6,904 nt of DNA from Phycisphaeraceae bacterium (GTDB lineage Bacteria; Planctomycetota; Phycisphaerae; Phycisphaerales; Phycisphaeraceae): NCBI GenBank assembly GCA_003551485.1, contig PUMS01000375.1, positions 1 to 6,904 of the forward strand, given 5' to 3'. Made by a program: the position numbers and the translations under genes. Below, one piece after another: positions 6,019 through 6,904 of the stretch; position 1 is the stretch's first letter, and the number at the start of each line of letters is the position of its first letter. The notes beneath the pieces are model-generated. The model was given only the letters and a program-made list of their open reading frames with translations. It made no database searches and was not told where the DNA came from.

Positions 6019-6885
6019 ATGCCGCCCATGCCGCGGCGAAAGGATCAGGCCATCTGTCTGCGACACATCGACTGGTCGGAAACCAGCCAGATCGTGGCCA
6101 TGCTCACCCGCGGGCATGGCAAGTTTCGCGGCGTGGCCAAGGGCTCGAAGCGGCTCTCACCGGGCAACATCGCCCGCTTCAGCGGCGGCATCGAACTGTT
6201 CGGCGGTGGCGAAGTGGTGGCCATGATCCGGCTTTCAGGAGAACTGGCCAACATCTATGAGTGGGACCTGCAACGGCCCCGCTATCACCTGCGCACCAGC
6301 CTCGCGGCCCAGCGCCTGGCGTTCTATGGCATCGACCTGGCCGATGCAATGCTGGCCGACCTGGACCCGCATCCGGTCACCTTCGATGCGCTGGAGGCTT
6401 TTCTCGAGGCCCTCACCGACCCTGCCGGCGGGCCCGAGGCGCTGTTGCGGTTTCAATGGATGCTGATCTGCGACACCGGCTACCGGCCGCGCCTTGACAG
6501 CGATGTATACACCGGCGAGGCGCTCGACGAGCAACCGCTCTGGTTCGATGCCCTCGCGGGCGGGTTGACGCGGCTGGAACACCCGCCACCGCGCGGCGAA
6601 CAGGACCGGCCCCCATCCCCAACACCCCAGACACCCCAGGGGGGCCCCTCTGGGCCGGCCTCGACCAGCCGCTGGCGCATCCGGCCCGCCACGGCAGCCC
6701 TTCTCCACCAACTCGCAGCCGAAACCGACCGCCTCACCGATTCCCAGCCCCCCTCGACCACCCCCGCCTGCCGGACGCCACTTGCCGCCACGCCCGACAC
6801 CATCACCCGCGCCAACCGCCTGCTGGGCGCCTACATCCGCAGCCTCCTCGGCCGCGAACTGCCCACCGCCACCTTCCTCACCTGA
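6019..6885 (+). CDS. recO: RecO-like DNA repair / recombination mediator protein
   Basis: RecO works with RecF and RecR to load RecA on SSB-coated single-stranded DNA. The N-terminal ~80 residues fit the RecO OB-fold: DQAICLRHIDWSETSQIV, then MLTRGHGKFRGVAKGSKR (28-45). The helical C-terminal domain follows, with ALLRFQWMLICDTGYRPRLD (141-160) and the end RANRLLGAYIRSLLGRELPTATFL. In many RecO proteins a four-cysteine zinc site follows the GYxPxL segment; here those positions read LDSDVYTGEAL and GGLTRLEH, with no cysteines. A Pro-rich insert at about 188-216 helps explain the 288-residue length against the usual ~240-250. ATG 6019 is used because it gives the usual short lead into the OB-fold; ATG 6028 is also possible. 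Neither has a Shine-Dalgarno sequence, and a TTG at 5953 would add low-complexity residues. Assignment rests on overall pattern, since RecO is poorly conserved. Confidence 0.86.
   Translation: MPPMPRRKDQAICLRHIDWSETSQIVAMLTRGHGKFRGVAKGSKRLSPGNIARFSGGIELFGGGEVVAMIRLSGELANIYEWDLQRPRYHLRTSLAAQRLAFYGIDLADAMLADLDPHPVTFDALEAFLEALTDPAGGPEALLRFQWMLICDTGYRPRLDSDVYTGEALDEQPLWFDALAGGLTRLEHPPPRGEQDRPPSPTPQTPQGGPSGPASTSRWRIRPATAALLHQLAAETDRLTDSQPPSTTPACRTPLAATPDTITRANRLLGAYIRSLLGRELPTATFLT
6610..6637 (-). other. G-quadruplex motif inside recO
   Basis: On the minus strand four runs of four or five G are separated by loops TGTCT, TGTT and AT, satisfying the G3+N1-7 quadruplex rule. On the plus strand it is read as codons for PPSPTPQTPQ (residues 198-207) of the RecO insert. 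The G-rich strand is the template strand of recO, so a folded structure would lie in the path of RNA polymerase. Confidence 0.6.
6636..6653. repeat. Imperfect palindrome in the recO insert
   Basis: CCAGGGGGGCCCCTCTGG is self-complementary at 16 of 18 positions and abuts the G-quadruplex motif. It lies in the low-complexity coding insert, so it may reflect slippage in a simple-sequence tract rather than a protein binding site. Confidence 0.4.
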
Positions 6886-6904
6886 CCCCCCGGCCCCCCG
6901 CCCC

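Overview
This GC-rich window (about two thirds G+C, with strong G/C preference at third codon positions) carries five intact bacterial chromosomal genes and several small palindromic repeats. No RNA gene, transposase, CRISPR array or phage gene was seen. The taxon is an inference. GC-rich composition, weak or absent Shine-Dalgarno sequences before some starts, and hairpin repeats of the CACTGGTGG-ACAAG-CCACCAGTG type suggest a planctomycete, perhaps of the Phycisphaerae. No gene here is diagnostic on its own.

Layout: (1) positions 1-142 hold a CCCTCTCCC/GGGAGAGGG repeat, a weak promoter candidate and a ribosome binding site. (2) 143-2344 (+) is polyphosphate kinase 1. (3) 2345-2701 has no gene and holds two copies of the CCCTCTCCC repeat facing opposite ways, followed by a pair of opposed REP-like hairpins enclosed by long inverted repeats. 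(4) 4244-2702 (-) is a two-gene ABC transporter operon, fetA then fetB, overlapping by 8 bases. It is convergent with ppk1 and has its own extended -10 promoter candidate. (5) 4245-4469 holds that promoter and a third, degenerate REP-like hairpin. (6) 5669-4470 (-) is a membrane fatty acid desaturase with four histidine-box type motifs. (7) 5670-6018 is a divergent control region with a good sigma70-type promoter and a perfect 12-bp palindrome at the predicted desaturase transcription start. (8) 6019-6885 (+) is a RecO-like recombination mediator with a proline-rich insert whose DNA contains a G-quadruplex motif.

The genes look like ordinary housekeeping and stress functions rather than one dedicated system. 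PPK1 makes polyphosphate, the FetAB family is linked to metal (iron) export, the desaturase adjusts membrane lipids, and RecO serves RecFOR repair. Only fetA-fetB is clearly a functional unit. I did not find a previously undescribed multi-gene system. The most interesting signals are the repeat architecture around ppk1, the desaturase operator-like palindrome, and the G4-bearing, cysteine-less RecO.
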